From assembly GCF_004346205.1 (NCBI RefSeq), contig NZ_SMAM01000009.1, positions 1 through 64,000 on the forward strand: a stretch of DNA of 64,000 bases, read 5' to 3'. Positions 7,991 through 16,808 of the stretch are shown piece by piece. Made by a program: the position numbers and the translations under genes. Position 1 is the first letter of the stretch, and every line of letters starts with the position of its first letter. The stretch comes from Bibersteinia trehalosi (GTDB taxonomy: Bacteria > Pseudomonadota > Gammaproteobacteria > Enterobacterales > Pasteurellaceae). A model generated the notes under the pieces. That model did no database searches. It was given only the letters and a program-made list of their open reading frames with translations, and was not told the DNA's origin.

Positions 7991-8827
7991 ATGCTTTTCT
8001 TAAATCATAGGCTAATTACTCTGATTAGCCTATTTTTCATCACTGCTTGCAGCTCATCGGTTACGCAAATCCAATTACATGAATTAGGAGAAGTTGTTGA
8101 TTTACATACAGGTCAACGCCTTAGCCCTATGCAATTTGCCAAACAAATTGCAACACATGACTACCTCCTAATTGGTGAACAACACGATGAGCTTAAACAT
8201 CACCAAGCTCAATTTTGGCTACTTAAACAGCTACAACAAACTCGTGCGCAAGGCAGTATTGCCTTAGAAATGTTGAGTATCGATCAACAAGCTGATATTG
8301 CAAAAATTTCGCAAAATCCGAGCGCTTACATGCATAACTTACCTTCAATATTACGCTGGAAACAAAGCTGGAATTGGGCGTATTACGCAGACTTAATCCA
8401 AAGTGCTTTTGCCAATCAAACCGAAGTGCTTGCGACTAATTTAACGCAAGAAGAAGTGCAAACTTTAATGCGTGGCGCAGAGCCTCTCAACGGCTATCGC
8501 TCTACTACCACTAATGTTCAGCAGAAAATTGCAGATCTCATTACTGCGCAACATGGCTTTGAGACCACAAGCGGTAAAAATAGCGAAATAATTCGCAAAA
8601 TGGTGCAAGTTCAACAATTTAGAGATCGGCGCATGGCAGAAAAACTCGCTCAGGCTAAAACGCCGAGCTTGTTGATTGCCGGAAATCACCATGTTAATCG
8701 GCAAATTGGCGTACCACTGCATCTAGCTGATCTTGCACCAAATATCAAGATCACAAGTATCTTGCTTGGCGCAACCTCTGAAAATATAAGCGCTAAAGAT
8801 GCCGACTACTATTGGATTTTAAAATAA
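7991..8827 (+). CDS. ChaN-family heme-associated lipoprotein
   Basis: About 278 residues. Residues 1-20 are a lipoprotein signal ending FITAC, so the protein should be lipidated at the Cys. The domain begins with LLIGEQHDELKHHQAQFWLL, the GExHD motif of the ChaN (PF04187) family, and ends with LLIAGNHHVNR. The Campylobacter member ChaN binds heme as a dimer and sits with heme uptake genes, as here. I start at ATG 7991; reading from TTG 7931 would translate the promoter and Fur box. No strong ribosome site is visible, and TTG 7985 is a possible alternative. Confidence 0.85.
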   Translation: MLFLNHRLITLISLFFITACSSSVTQIQLHELGEVVDLHTGQRLSPMQFAKQIATHDYLLIGEQHDELKHHQAQFWLLKQLQQTRAQGSIALEMLSIDQQADIAKISQNPSAYMHNLPSILRWKQSWNWAYYADLIQSAFANQTEVLATNLTQEEVQTLMRGAEPLNGYRSTTTNVQQKIADLITAQHGFETTSGKNSEIIRKMVQVQQFRDRRMAEKLAQAKTPSLLIAGNHHVNRQIGVPLHLADLAPNIKITSILLGATSENISAKDADYYWILK

Positions 8828-8863
8828 TCTCACTCATCACTTCACTCACTCTAGGAGACAATT

Positions 8864-10165
8864 ATGACATTGAAAAAACACTCTCTTGCAATCTGTGTTA
8901 GCCTCGCAATGCTTGGTAGCTTAACCGCCTGCTCTGGTAGTAGTAATAAATCTAGCCCTGTAACAAACCAAACTGAACAAGGCGTGGATAAAGCTAAACA
9001 AGAGCAAGCTGAAAAAGACAAAGCAGCAGAAAAGGCTCGTCTTGAAAAGGAACGCCAAGAGAAGGAAAAAGCAGAAAAGGAACGCCAAGAGAAGGAAAAA
9101 GCAGAAAAGGAACAAAAAGCAAAAGAGCAAGCCGAAAAGCAGTATGCCGAAAAACAAAAACGGGAACAGCTCGAAACTCAGCTTGATCCACAGGGAAAAA
9201 CTAAGTGGCGACAAATCGCTAACTTTATCCCAAGCAGCGATACCTCCGCCAATAACCCATTGCAAGCTAGCCAAAACGGTAAAATTTCACCACAACTTGG
9301 GGCAGCAGCTTATACCAATGGCGACTCTCGTTATGTAGATGGTAACACGGTTAAAGATTTCCGCGATCAAGCAACCCGAGCCTCAACCAACTACACACCA
9401 AGCTTTATGTCTAGTGCAGACATCGATCCAAGCAAGATCCAAATGCTGGAGATTTTAAATAGCTCTGGGCAGCCTATTGCGAATATTCATTTTGTGAACC
9501 AGCAATATTCTAGTTACAACACATGGAAATCTGCTAAAACCCCCACTGTTGGCGGAGACCCTATTGATTCAATAATGAGTGGTTATGTAGCACTACCAAC
9601 TAAACCTGATATTGATCTGAAAAGCAAGGGGCAAGCCACCTACCGAGGTCATACCTTGGCACAAACGGCACCGAATAGTAATGATATTCATCTTGGCAAT
9701 ATTGAGCTAAATGCTGATTTTGATGCCATGAAAATCAGTGGCAAATTAACTAACCGTAATGACCGCTTATTGGATAGCTCGGTTAAACGTTTCTTCCCAG
9801 AAGAGTTTAGAGAAATCTACACAACAGATAAAGATGAATGGGAAGATGATAAAGAGAATCTAAAACTGATCTCAAAAGAAGAGTACGCTAAATTAGAGGC
9901 GCAGTGGGAAAAGGATTTAGAGGCGAAAATGCAACAATTCCGCAAAATTGATGTTTCGATTAACCAAACAGATATCAAAACAGATAATAGCGTCATCTCA
10001 TTTACCAACCCACTTGGCGCACTCTCTTATACTGATGATGGCAAAACACGTAATACTGGCGTAGTTGGTGGCATTTTTGCCGGTGACAAAGCACAAGAAG
10101 TCGTAGGTGAAATTCAGGGTAGCAGCAACTTTATGAGCTTTGGTGCAACAGAGGTAACAAAATAA
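8864..10165 (+). CDS. Surface lipoprotein, likely Slam-dependent, partner of the heme receptor
   Basis: 433 residues. A lipoprotein signal (SLTACSGSS, Cys at about 23) is followed by a highly charged Lys/Glu/Gln helix at about residues 40-105 containing ERQEKEKAEK repeats, then about 330 residues of probable beta structure. The C-terminal part (INQTDIKTDNSVISF...VVGGIFAGDKAQEVVGEIQG) has the alternating GGxF...A.E..G pattern of TbpB/HpuA/factor-H-binding-like barrels carried by Slam-exported lipoproteins. It ends in a TAATG overlap with a TonB receptor gene, as in bipartite TbpB-TbpA or HpuA-HpuB systems. The ligand is probably heme or a heme protein (inference). Slam itself is not in the window. 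Confidence 0.75.
   Translation: MTLKKHSLAICVSLAMLGSLTACSGSSNKSSPVTNQTEQGVDKAKQEQAEKDKAAEKARLEKERQEKEKAEKERQEKEKAEKEQKAKEQAEKQYAEKQKREQLETQLDPQGKTKWRQIANFIPSSDTSANNPLQASQNGKISPQLGAAAYTNGDSRYVDGNTVKDFRDQATRASTNYTPSFMSSADIDPSKIQMLEILNSSGQPIANIHFVNQQYSSYNTWKSAKTPTVGGDPIDSIMSGYVALPTKPDIDLKSKGQATYRGHTLAQTAPNSNDIHLGNIELNADFDAMKISGKLTNRNDRLLDSSVKRFFPEEFREIYTTDKDEWEDDKENLKLISKEEYAKLEAQWEKDLEAKMQQFRKIDVSINQTDIKTDNSVISFTNPLGALSYTDDGKTRNTGVVGGIFAGDKAQEVVGEIQGSSNFMSFGATEVTK
9051..9110 (+). repeat. Exact 30-bp tandem repeat (two copies) in the lipoprotein gene
   Basis: The 30-base unit beginning AACGCCAAGAGAAGG occurs at 9051-9080 and again, identical, at 9081-9110. It encodes ten residues of the charged helix (frame-neutral). 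Copy-number change by slippage would lengthen or shorten the stalk between the lipid anchor and the beta domain without breaking the gene. Confidence 0.95.
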
Positions 10166-12366
10166 TGAAAAAAACCGTACTGGCAGTTTGGGTAGCGAGT
10201 TGTATTTCTTATGCATTTGCAGATGTTGCAACCTTAGATGAGGTAAAAGTAATCGGCTCGAATGTCTTTAAAACAGGGAGTGTCACCTCTCGGGGTGAAG
10301 ATAAAAAATTGCAGTCACTTGATAGTATTGTACGTGCTTTACCAGGTACTTTCACGAATATTGATCCTGCACAGGGCACCATCAATGTCAATATTCGCGG
10401 TATGTCAGGATTAGGACGTGTCAATACCACCATTGATGGTGTACCGCAAACTTTTTTTGGCACATCCGCCAATGGAGATCGCCGCTTTCATGATGAACAT
10501 GGAGGTCTCCCTCCAAGCAGCCAGTTCGGTGCGATGATTGAGCCCAATTTTTTAAGTTCTATCAGTGTCCATAAAGGCTTTGCTAAAGGAGAGAAAAGCA
10601 TTAATGCACTATCTGGCGTAGCAGAATTTAAAACCTTAGGGGTTGATGATATTGTTTTCAATGAAAATAAAGCGGGCGTACGTTCTAAATTTAGTTATGG
10701 TAGCAATGCGCTTGGCTATAACGCCATGCTTGCGCTGGCTGGTAAAACCGAAGCCTTTACTCAAGGCAGTGTTGGTGGTTTATTTGCCTACAACAAGCGA
10801 GCGAGTGGTTCAAACTATAAACGTGGTGATGGTACTTACGCCTCAGACAATAATTATGTTAAGCGAATGAATCAACACCCGAATTCATGGTTAGCAAAAT
10901 TTGAGCTAAAACCAAGCGCTTCACACGAACTAGTCTTAGATGCCCGCAAATATGAGACTAATATTGGTGGACGAACATTAACCAATAATCATCAGGGGCT
11001 CACTTATCGCTATATGCCAAATTCTGATCTGATCAATTTAGAACTATTACTGGCAAAAACAGACAATAAGCAAAATTATGATAATGACTCTGCGCTTTGG
11101 GAACTCACCGATGCCTCTACCACCAACCAATCGCGCTATATCAATTTAAAAAATAGTAGCTATTTTAAAGTAGCTGAAAGTGATCTTACATTAAATTATG
11201 GAGCAGGTTATTTCACCAATCGTTATGCACGTAAAGCGACGGGCAAAAATCAAGATAATTTGGAATACACCCCATTTGCGCCGAGTGGTCGCCAACAGAT
11301 TTTAAGTAGCTTTTTAAGTTTCGACTGGAAAAAATCTATTTACAATTTAGAAGGTGGAGTGAATTACACTCGCTCAACTTTTACTGGATTTAAGCCAGAA
11401 TGTGGTTCTGTTGGTGAATATACGATTCCTTGCTTCCCTCAAGGTGCTTACAACATCAAAATGATGCACTATGCGTTAGATCCGTCTGTACAATTATTAG
11501 TTGAACTGAGTGATTGGTTTAGTCCATTTGTGAGTGCTACACGCTCAACACGAATGCCAAATATTCAAGAAGTGTTTTTTAACAATGAGAATGGCGGCTC
11601 AATGAATCCGTTTTTAAAACCAGAAAAAGCGAAAACTTATCAGGTAGGCTTCAATACGTTCAAAAATGATCTTTTTACTAATGGAGACTATTTAGGCATT
11701 AAGCTGCTCTATTATCGCTCTATGATTCGTAACTATATTACTTCTGAATCATTCTATATTTCAACGAAAGGCAACCTGACTACGGATAAAGATGATATTG
11801 GCTCCGGCAGTTTCCACGCTCAAATGTCGATTAACAGTTTAGAGCCTGTGCGAACCAGTGGTGCAGAATTAGAATTACACTATAATAGTCCTCGTTATTT
11901 TGCTCGGCTAACTTATAGCTACCAAAAAACCTCTCAGCCCCTAGGCGTACAGAGCTCAATGGATGGCTTTGGTTTTGGTGATATTTATGAGCTACCAAAA
12001 CATTACGGTACATTAGATATTGGTACACGTTGGTTTGATAACCGTCTAACTCTAGGTAGTATCATTAAATATACTGGCAAAGCGAAACGTCTATCACCAA
12101 AAGGCATTGATGCCACTGCGGGTAAACGCCATGAAGTAGAAGTATTGCCAACCAACCCTGCGATAGTAGATCTTTATGCGATCTATGAATTTAATAAGCA
12201 CTTTATGCTAAAAGCAAGCATACAGAACTTACTGAATGCATTATATATTGATCCATTAAACAGCCAAAATACTACTCGCTCACAGCATTCTAATGACGAT
12301 AGTACGAAGTTCACCAATTATGCACGTGGACGTACTTATGTTGTTGGCGGCGAAATTCGTTTCTAA
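10165..12366 (+). CDS. TonB-dependent outer-membrane heme receptor (TdhA/HasR type)
   Basis: 733 residues. A signal peptide ends in YAFA, followed by a TonB box LDEVKVIG, then the plug (INVNIRGMSGLGRVNTTIDG, with FGTSANGDRRFHDEHGG typical of the TdhA/HasR subgroup) to about residue 170, then a 22-strand barrel ending in a terminal Phe (GGEIRF). TRMPNIQEVFF and NPFLKPEKAKTYQ correspond to the FRAP/NPxL region conserved in heme receptors. It should bring heme into the periplasm for HmuT using TonB energy. It begins inside the stop codon of the surface lipoprotein gene and is followed by a strong hairpin. Confidence 0.9.
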   Translation: MKKTVLAVWVASCISYAFADVATLDEVKVIGSNVFKTGSVTSRGEDKKLQSLDSIVRALPGTFTNIDPAQGTINVNIRGMSGLGRVNTTIDGVPQTFFGTSANGDRRFHDEHGGLPPSSQFGAMIEPNFLSSISVHKGFAKGEKSINALSGVAEFKTLGVDDIVFNENKAGVRSKFSYGSNALGYNAMLALAGKTEAFTQGSVGGLFAYNKRASGSNYKRGDGTYASDNNYVKRMNQHPNSWLAKFELKPSASHELVLDARKYETNIGGRTLTNNHQGLTYRYMPNSDLINLELLLAKTDNKQNYDNDSALWELTDASTTNQSRYINLKNSSYFKVAESDLTLNYGAGYFTNRYARKATGKNQDNLEYTPFAPSGRQQILSSFLSFDWKKSIYNLEGGVNYTRSTFTGFKPECGSVGEYTIPCFPQGAYNIKMMHYALDPSVQLLVELSDWFSPFVSATRSTRMPNIQEVFFNNENGGSMNPFLKPEKAKTYQVGFNTFKNDLFTNGDYLGIKLLYYRSMIRNYITSESFYISTKGNLTTDKDDIGSGSFHAQMSINSLEPVRTSGAELELHYNSPRYFARLTYSYQKTSQPLGVQSSMDGFGFGDIYELPKHYGTLDIGTRWFDNRLTLGSIIKYTGKAKRLSPKGIDATAGKRHEVEVLPTNPAIVDLYAIYEFNKHFMLKASIQNLLNALYIDPLNSQNTTRSQHSNDDSTKFTNYARGRTYVVGGEIRF

Positions 12367-12374
12367 ATAGAGAA

Positions 12375-12422
12375 GGTTGTTAATATTTTGTTACAAACAA
12401 AATACTTAACAACCCTTTTATT
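12375..12422 (+). terminator. Terminator after the heme locus
   Basis: A long hairpin has the outer arm GGTTGTTAA paired with TTAACAACC and an inner arm ATTTTGTT paired with AACAAAAT. It is followed by CTTTTATTTA. It lies 8 nt after the receptor stop codon and closes the heme transcription unit. Confidence 0.75.
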
Positions 12423-12550
12423 TAGCAAAGTTTTCATATTTCTTATCATAAAACAAGCGCTCAATTTTTAGCAAAAATCTGCAAAATAGCCTTATCGGAC
12501 AACGAAGATAATAGCGATTATCAATAACTCTCTTTTTCCAAATTCATTTT

Positions 12551-12564
12551 TTGAGATAGATCAC
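12551..12564. promoter_or_regulatory. FNR-like site upstream of frdA
   Basis: TTGAGATAGATCAC matches the FNR consensus TTGATnnnnATCAA at 8 of 10 defined bases and also resembles a CRP half-site pair. It is centred about 120 bp before the frdA GTG. Fumarate reductase operons are normally FNR-activated without oxygen, so the site makes sense. The rest of the 12423-12677 interval is AT-rich, with a degenerate USS at about 12454, and I see no gene in it. Confidence 0.65.
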
Positions 12565-12677
12565 AAAACGAAAAACTTTTTGTTAAAAAAATGTAAAACA
12601 CAATTAAAACAGCGCTTAAAAAATGGCACAATAACAATGTTTTTATGTATTAATATCGATTTCCTTAGGAGGAAAGT

Positions 12678-14468
12678 GTGAAAACTGTAAACGTTGATAT
12701 TGCGATTGTGGGTGCTGGTGGCGGTGGCTTACGTGCAGCGATTGCCGCAGCTGAAGCTAATCCAAATTTGAAAATTGCACTGATTTCAAAAGTTTATCCA
12801 ATGCGTAGCCATACCGTAGCAGCCGAAGGTGGCGCGGCGGCAGTGATTAAAGAAACAGATTCTTACGATAAACATTTCCATGATACTGTTGCCGGTGGTG
12901 ACTGGCTATGTGAACAAGATGTCGTTGAGCATTTTGTTGAAAATTCTCCGGTTCAAATGACCCAATTAGAGCGTTGGGGTTGCCCGTGGTCTCGTAAAGA
13001 AGATGGCGATGTGAACGTGCGCCGTTTCGGTGGAATGAAAATTGAACGGACTTGGTTCGCTGCCGATAAAACAGGTTTCCATATTCTTCATACCCTTTTC
13101 CAAACTTCAATCAAATATCCACAAATTATCCGCTTTGATGAGCATTTCGTATTAGATATTTTAACCGATGATGGTCACGCTCGTGGTTGCGTAGCAATGA
13201 ATATGATGGAAGGCACTTTTGTGCAAATCAATGCGAATGCCGTTGTGATTGCAACTGGTGGTGGCTGCCGTGCTTATCGTTTTAATACCAACGGTGGTAT
13301 CGTGACCGGTGATGGGCTATCAATGGCGTATCGTCATGGCGTTGCTTTGCGTGATATGGAATTTGTGCAATATCACCCAACAGGCTTACCAAATACTGGT
13401 ATCTTAATGACAGAAGGTTGCCGTGGTGAAGGTGGTATCTTGGTAAATAAAGATGGCTACCGTTACCTGCAGGATTATGGTCTAGGCCCAGAAACACCAA
13501 TTGGCAAACCAGAAAATAAATACATGGAATTAGGCCCTCGTGATAAAGTTTCACAAGCATTCTGGCAAGAATGGCGTAAAGGAAACACATTAAAAACCGC
13601 AAAAGGTGTTGATGTCGTTCACTTAGACCTACGCCACTTAGGTGAAAAATACTTACACGAACGTTTACCATTTATCTGTGAATTAGCCAAAGCGTATGAA
13701 GGGGTTGATCCTGCGAAAGCACCAATTCCAGTGCGTCCGGTCGTTCACTACACTATGGGTGGTATTGAAGTTGATCAACAAGCCGAAACCTCAATCAAAG
13801 GTTTATTTGCGGTGGGTGAATGTGCATCTTCTGGCTTACACGGTGCGAACCGTTTAGGCTCCAACTCATTAGCCGAATTAGTGGTATTCGGTAAAGTTGC
13901 GGGTGAAATGGCGGCTCAACGTGCAGTTGAAAGCCACAACCGTAACCAAGCGGTAATTGATGCTCAAGCACAAGATGTATTAGAGCGTGTTTATGCGTTA
14001 GCTCGTCAGGAAGGTGAAGAATCTTGGTCACAAATTCGTAACGAAATGGGCGATTCAATGGAAGAAGGCTGTGGTATCTATCGTACTCAAGAGAGTATGG
14101 AAAAAACTGTAGCGAAAATCGCAGAATTAAAAGAACGCTATAAACGCATTAAAGTAAAAGATACCTCAAGTGTATTTAACACCGACTTACTCTACAAAAT
14201 TGAGCTTGGCTTTATTTTAGACGTTGCAGAATCTATCTCATCTTCTGCGGTAGAGCGTAAAGAGTCTCGTGGTGCACACCAACGTTTAGACTATGTAGAA
14301 CGTGATGATGTGAACTACTTAAAACACACTGTAGCGTACTATAACCCAAATGGTGCACCAACGATTAAATACACTGACGTGAAGATTACCAAATCACAAC
14401 CTGCAAAACGTGTTTATGGTGCAGAAGCAGAAGCACAAGAAAAAGCGGCAAAAGAAGCGAAGGAGTAA
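12678..14468 (+). CDS. frdA: Fumarate reductase flavoprotein subunit
   Basis: 596 residues. An N-terminal FAD dinucleotide fold (DIAIVGAGGGGLRAAIAAAE) is followed by RSHTVAAEGG, whose His carries covalent FAD. The active-site blocks TEGCRGEGGILVN and RPVVHYTMGGIEVD follow, then GLFAVGECASSGLHGANRLG and the C-terminal helical domain. It reduces fumarate to succinate as the terminal step of anaerobic respiration. The start is GTG 12678 with a strong AGGAGGAAA ribosome site. First gene of frdABCD. Confidence 0.96.
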   Translation: MKTVNVDIAIVGAGGGGLRAAIAAAEANPNLKIALISKVYPMRSHTVAAEGGAAAVIKETDSYDKHFHDTVAGGDWLCEQDVVEHFVENSPVQMTQLERWGCPWSRKEDGDVNVRRFGGMKIERTWFAADKTGFHILHTLFQTSIKYPQIIRFDEHFVLDILTDDGHARGCVAMNMMEGTFVQINANAVVIATGGGCRAYRFNTNGGIVTGDGLSMAYRHGVALRDMEFVQYHPTGLPNTGILMTEGCRGEGGILVNKDGYRYLQDYGLGPETPIGKPENKYMELGPRDKVSQAFWQEWRKGNTLKTAKGVDVVHLDLRHLGEKYLHERLPFICELAKAYEGVDPAKAPIPVRPVVHYTMGGIEVDQQAETSIKGLFAVGECASSGLHGANRLGSNSLAELVVFGKVAGEMAAQRAVESHNRNQAVIDAQAQDVLERVYALARQEGEESWSQIRNEMGDSMEEGCGIYRTQESMEKTVAKIAELKERYKRIKVKDTSSVFNTDLLYKIELGFILDVAESISSSAVERKESRGAHQRLDYVERDDVNYLKHTVAYYNPNGAPTIKYTDVKITKSQPAKRVYGAEAEAQEKAAKEAKE

Positions 14469-14471
14469 CCA

Positions 14472-15239
14472 ATGGCAAATCAAATGATGACTATCGAAGT
14501 GCTTCGTTACAATCCGGAACAAGATAACGAACCATACTTCACCAAATATGAAGTTCCATACGACAGCCAAACCTGCGTATTGGACGCATTAGGCTATATT
14601 AAAGATGAATTAGAACCTGAGCTTTCTTACCGTTGGTCTTGCCGTATGGCGATTTGTGGCTCTTGCGGTATGATGGTCAATGGCAAACCCAAATTAGCCT
14701 GTAAAACATTTTTACGCGACTATAGCGGCTATATGAAAATTGAACCGCTTGCAAATTTCCCAATTGAACGGGATTTGGTTGTGGATTTAAGCCATTTTAT
14801 CGAAAGCTTGGAAGCGATTAAGCCATATATTATTGACAACCAAGCACCAGAATTAGCGGGCACACCAGCACCATCTGCGGAATTAGCGAAAAGTCGTACT
14901 AAACAAACTCCTGCACAATTAGAGAAATATCGTACTTTCTCAATGTGTATCAACTGTGGCTTATGTTATGCAGCTTGTCCACAATTCGGTTTAAATCCAG
15001 AGTTTGTTGGCCCTGCGGCGCTCACACTTGCTCACCGCTATAACCTTGATAACCGCGATAATGGTAAAGCTGAACGGATGAAAATTCTCAACGGTAAAAA
15101 TGGGGTATGGAGCTGTACTTTCGTGGGTTACTGTTCTGAAGTTTGTCCAAAACATGTGGGACCAGCCTCCGCTGTTAACCAAGGCAAAATTGAAAGTGCG
15201 AAAGACTATGTGTTCGCAATGCTAAAACCGCAGAAATAA
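14472..15239 (+). CDS. frdB: Fumarate reductase iron-sulfur subunit
   Basis: 255 residues with all three clusters visible. The [2Fe-2S] ligands are in [22 protein letters not shown]. The [4Fe-4S] and [3Fe-4S] ligands are split between [12 protein letters not shown] and [15 protein letters not shown]. It carries electrons from menaquinol at FrdCD to FrdA. It follows frdA after 3 nt. Confidence 0.96.
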   Translation: MANQMMTIEVLRYNPEQDNEPYFTKYEVPYDSQTCVLDALGYIKDELEPELSYRWSCRMAICGSCGMMVNGKPKLACKTFLRDYSGYMKIEPLANFPIERDLVVDLSHFIESLEAIKPYIIDNQAPELAGTPAPSAELAKSRTKQTPAQLEKYRTFSMCINCGLCYAACPQFGLNPEFVGPAALTLAHRYNLDNRDNGKAERMKILNGKNGVWSCTFVGYCSEVCPKHVGPASAVNQGKIESAKDYVFAMLKPQK

Positions 15240-15249
15240 GGAGAGTAAA

Positions 15250-15639
15250 ATGACTACAGCAAGTAAACGCAAAAAATATGTGCGTGAGATCAAACCCACT
15301 TGGTGGAAAAAGCTAGATTTTTACAAATTCTATGTGCTGCGTGAAAGTACCTCCGTACCCACCGTTTGGTTCTGTCTTGTACTACTTTACGGCTTAACCA
15401 GTTTAGTTCAGGGTACGTTTGATACGAATTTTGTGTCATTTCTACAAAATCCATTAGTGGTAATTTTAAATATTATTACGTTAGCCGCCGTGTTATTAAA
15501 TAGCTTTACCTTCTTTAATATGGCACCACAAATGATGAATGTCATTGTGAAAAATGAGCGTATTAATGTGAAATTGGTATCCCGCGTATTCTGGGGAATT
15601 ACCGCATTCGTTAGTTTATTAGCGTTAATTTTAGTATAG
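15250..15639 (+). CDS. frdC: Fumarate reductase membrane anchor subunit C
   Basis: 129 residues: a basic N-terminus with [18 protein letters not shown], then three hydrophobic segments, as in E. coli FrdC (about 131 aa). It anchors FrdAB and helps form the quinol site. It has AGGAGAG before ATG and a 10-nt gap from frdB. Confidence 0.94.
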   Translation: MTTASKRKKYVREIKPTWWKKLDFYKFYVLRESTSVPTVWFCLVLLYGLTSLVQGTFDTNFVSFLQNPLVVILNIITLAAVLLNSFTFFNMAPQMMNVIVKNERINVKLVSRVFWGITAFVSLLALILV

Positions 15640-15649
15640 GGGAAAGAAA

Positions 15650-15994
15650 ATGGACAAAACAAATCCACCACGTTCAAACGAACCAGCCGTTTGGCTACTC
15701 TTCGGTGCTGGCGGCGCAATTAGCGCGGTATTCTTTCCTGTATTAGTACTCATTCTTGGTTTACTACTACCATTTGGGTTAGTAAGCGCGGATAATATCA
15801 TCGCTTTTTCACAAACCTTTATTGGAAAATTGGCCATTCTTGCTCTACTAATTTTCCCAATGTGGTGCGGCATGCATCGTATCCACTTAGGTCTACACGA
15901 CTTTAAAGTCCATGTACCTGCCGGCGGCTGGATCTTCTATGGATTATCAGCACTTTACAGTGTACTTGTCTTTTTTGCTGTATTTTCACTGTAA
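15650..15994 (+). CDS. frdD: Fumarate reductase membrane anchor subunit D
   Basis: 114 residues with [15 protein letters not shown] near the start and three membrane helices; HRIHLGLHD lies in the second loop. This is the usual FrdD length (about 119). It is the last gene of frdABCD and is followed by an intrinsic terminator. Confidence 0.94.
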   Translation: MDKTNPPRSNEPAVWLLFGAGGAISAVFFPVLVLILGLLLPFGLVSADNIIAFSQTFIGKLAILALLIFPMWCGMHRIHLGLHDFKVHVPAGGWIFYGLSALYSVLVFFAVFSL

Positions 15995-16006
15995 TTAATG
16001 TTGCTC

Positions 16007-16048
16007 CAAAAGCTATTTTCTCGTAAGAAAATAGCTTTTTTCTTTTTT
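16007..16048 (+). terminator. frd operon terminator
   Basis: The stem AAAAGCTATTTTC / GAAAATAGCTTTTT with a six-base TCGTAA loop is followed by TCTTTTTT. It is a classic Rho-independent terminator 12 nt after the frdD stop. Confidence 0.9.
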
Positions 16049-16109
16049 CCGGAACTTAGTCTATTTATTCTCATCTAAACAAAAGTTTTTACTTCACTAG
16101 GACAAATAA

Positions 16110-16715
16110 ATGAAATCCTTTAAATCTCTATTAACTCTAGGCTTCGCAATTGCCTTCTCTACCCATGTATTAGCCGAGAATAACAATTCCCTAAATACTT
16201 TCAAAACTCCTACCAAAGAAACCATAAACAACCAAGTTTCATATGGCAAACAAGCGCTCAATTCTTCACAAAATTCTGCAAAATCTGCTCTGACAGAAAA
16301 AGTTTCTAACACGGTAAATAATACTAAAGATAAAGTAACCACCAGTGCTAAAAACAGCGTAAATAGTGCAAAAGACAAATCGGCAAATGCAGTATCTCAC
16401 GCAAAAAATAGTACAGTACAAACAACCGCGACTGCACGCGAAACATTAAATTCAGCGAAAGCCAATGCGATAGAAAAAGCAACTTCTACTCAAAGTACGC
16501 TTAAAAATACGACTAAAAAATCGAAAATTAACATTAATACTGCTGATGTAGAGACATTACAAGCGCTAGAAGGTATCGGTGAAGTGAAAGCAAAAGCTAT
16601 TGTCGAATACCGTAAAAAGCATGGTCATTTCAAAAAAGCAGCTGATTTAACCAAAGTGTCTGGTATCGGCGATTCTACCGTAACCAAAATCAAATCAGCA
16701 ATTAGCTTTCAATAA
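16110..16715 (+). CDS. ComEA-like helix-hairpin-helix protein with a long Ala/Ser/Thr/Lys linker
   Basis: 201 residues. A signal peptide (1-22, ...STHVLA) is followed by about 115 residues rich in Lys, Thr, Ser, Asn and Ala with a near 11-residue rhythm (NTVNNTKDKVTTSAKNSVNSAKDK), resembling LEA or apolipoprotein-like amphipathic helices. The C-terminal 65 residues are a double helix-hairpin-helix DNA-binding domain (INTADVETLQALEGIGEVKA ... VSGIGDSTVTKIKSAI) as in ComEA/ComE1. It probably binds incoming DNA in the periplasm during competence. Usual Pasteurellaceae ComE1 proteins are about 110 aa, so the linker is the odd part. AGGA precedes ATG. Confidence 0.82.
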   Translation: MKSFKSLLTLGFAIAFSTHVLAENNNSLNTFKTPTKETINNQVSYGKQALNSSQNSAKSALTEKVSNTVNNTKDKVTTSAKNSVNSAKDKSANAVSHAKNSTVQTTATARETLNSAKANAIEKATSTQSTLKNTTKKSKININTADVETLQALEGIGEVKAKAIVEYRKKHGHFKKAADLTKVSGIGDSTVTKIKSAISFQ

Positions 16716-16808
16716 GCTCTTGGGCAGTATCCCTGCCCTTTCTCTGCTTGAAAATGCAAGATATTCGCTCTAAACTGACTTCCTTATATCTATAAATCAC
16801 GATGCAGT

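Noticed and set aside
8921-9338. Phe/Leu-rich frames antisense to the lipoprotein stalk and a Lys-rich frame in another phase
   Set aside because: They mirror the Lys/Glu repeat of the real lipoprotein gene and lack start signals.
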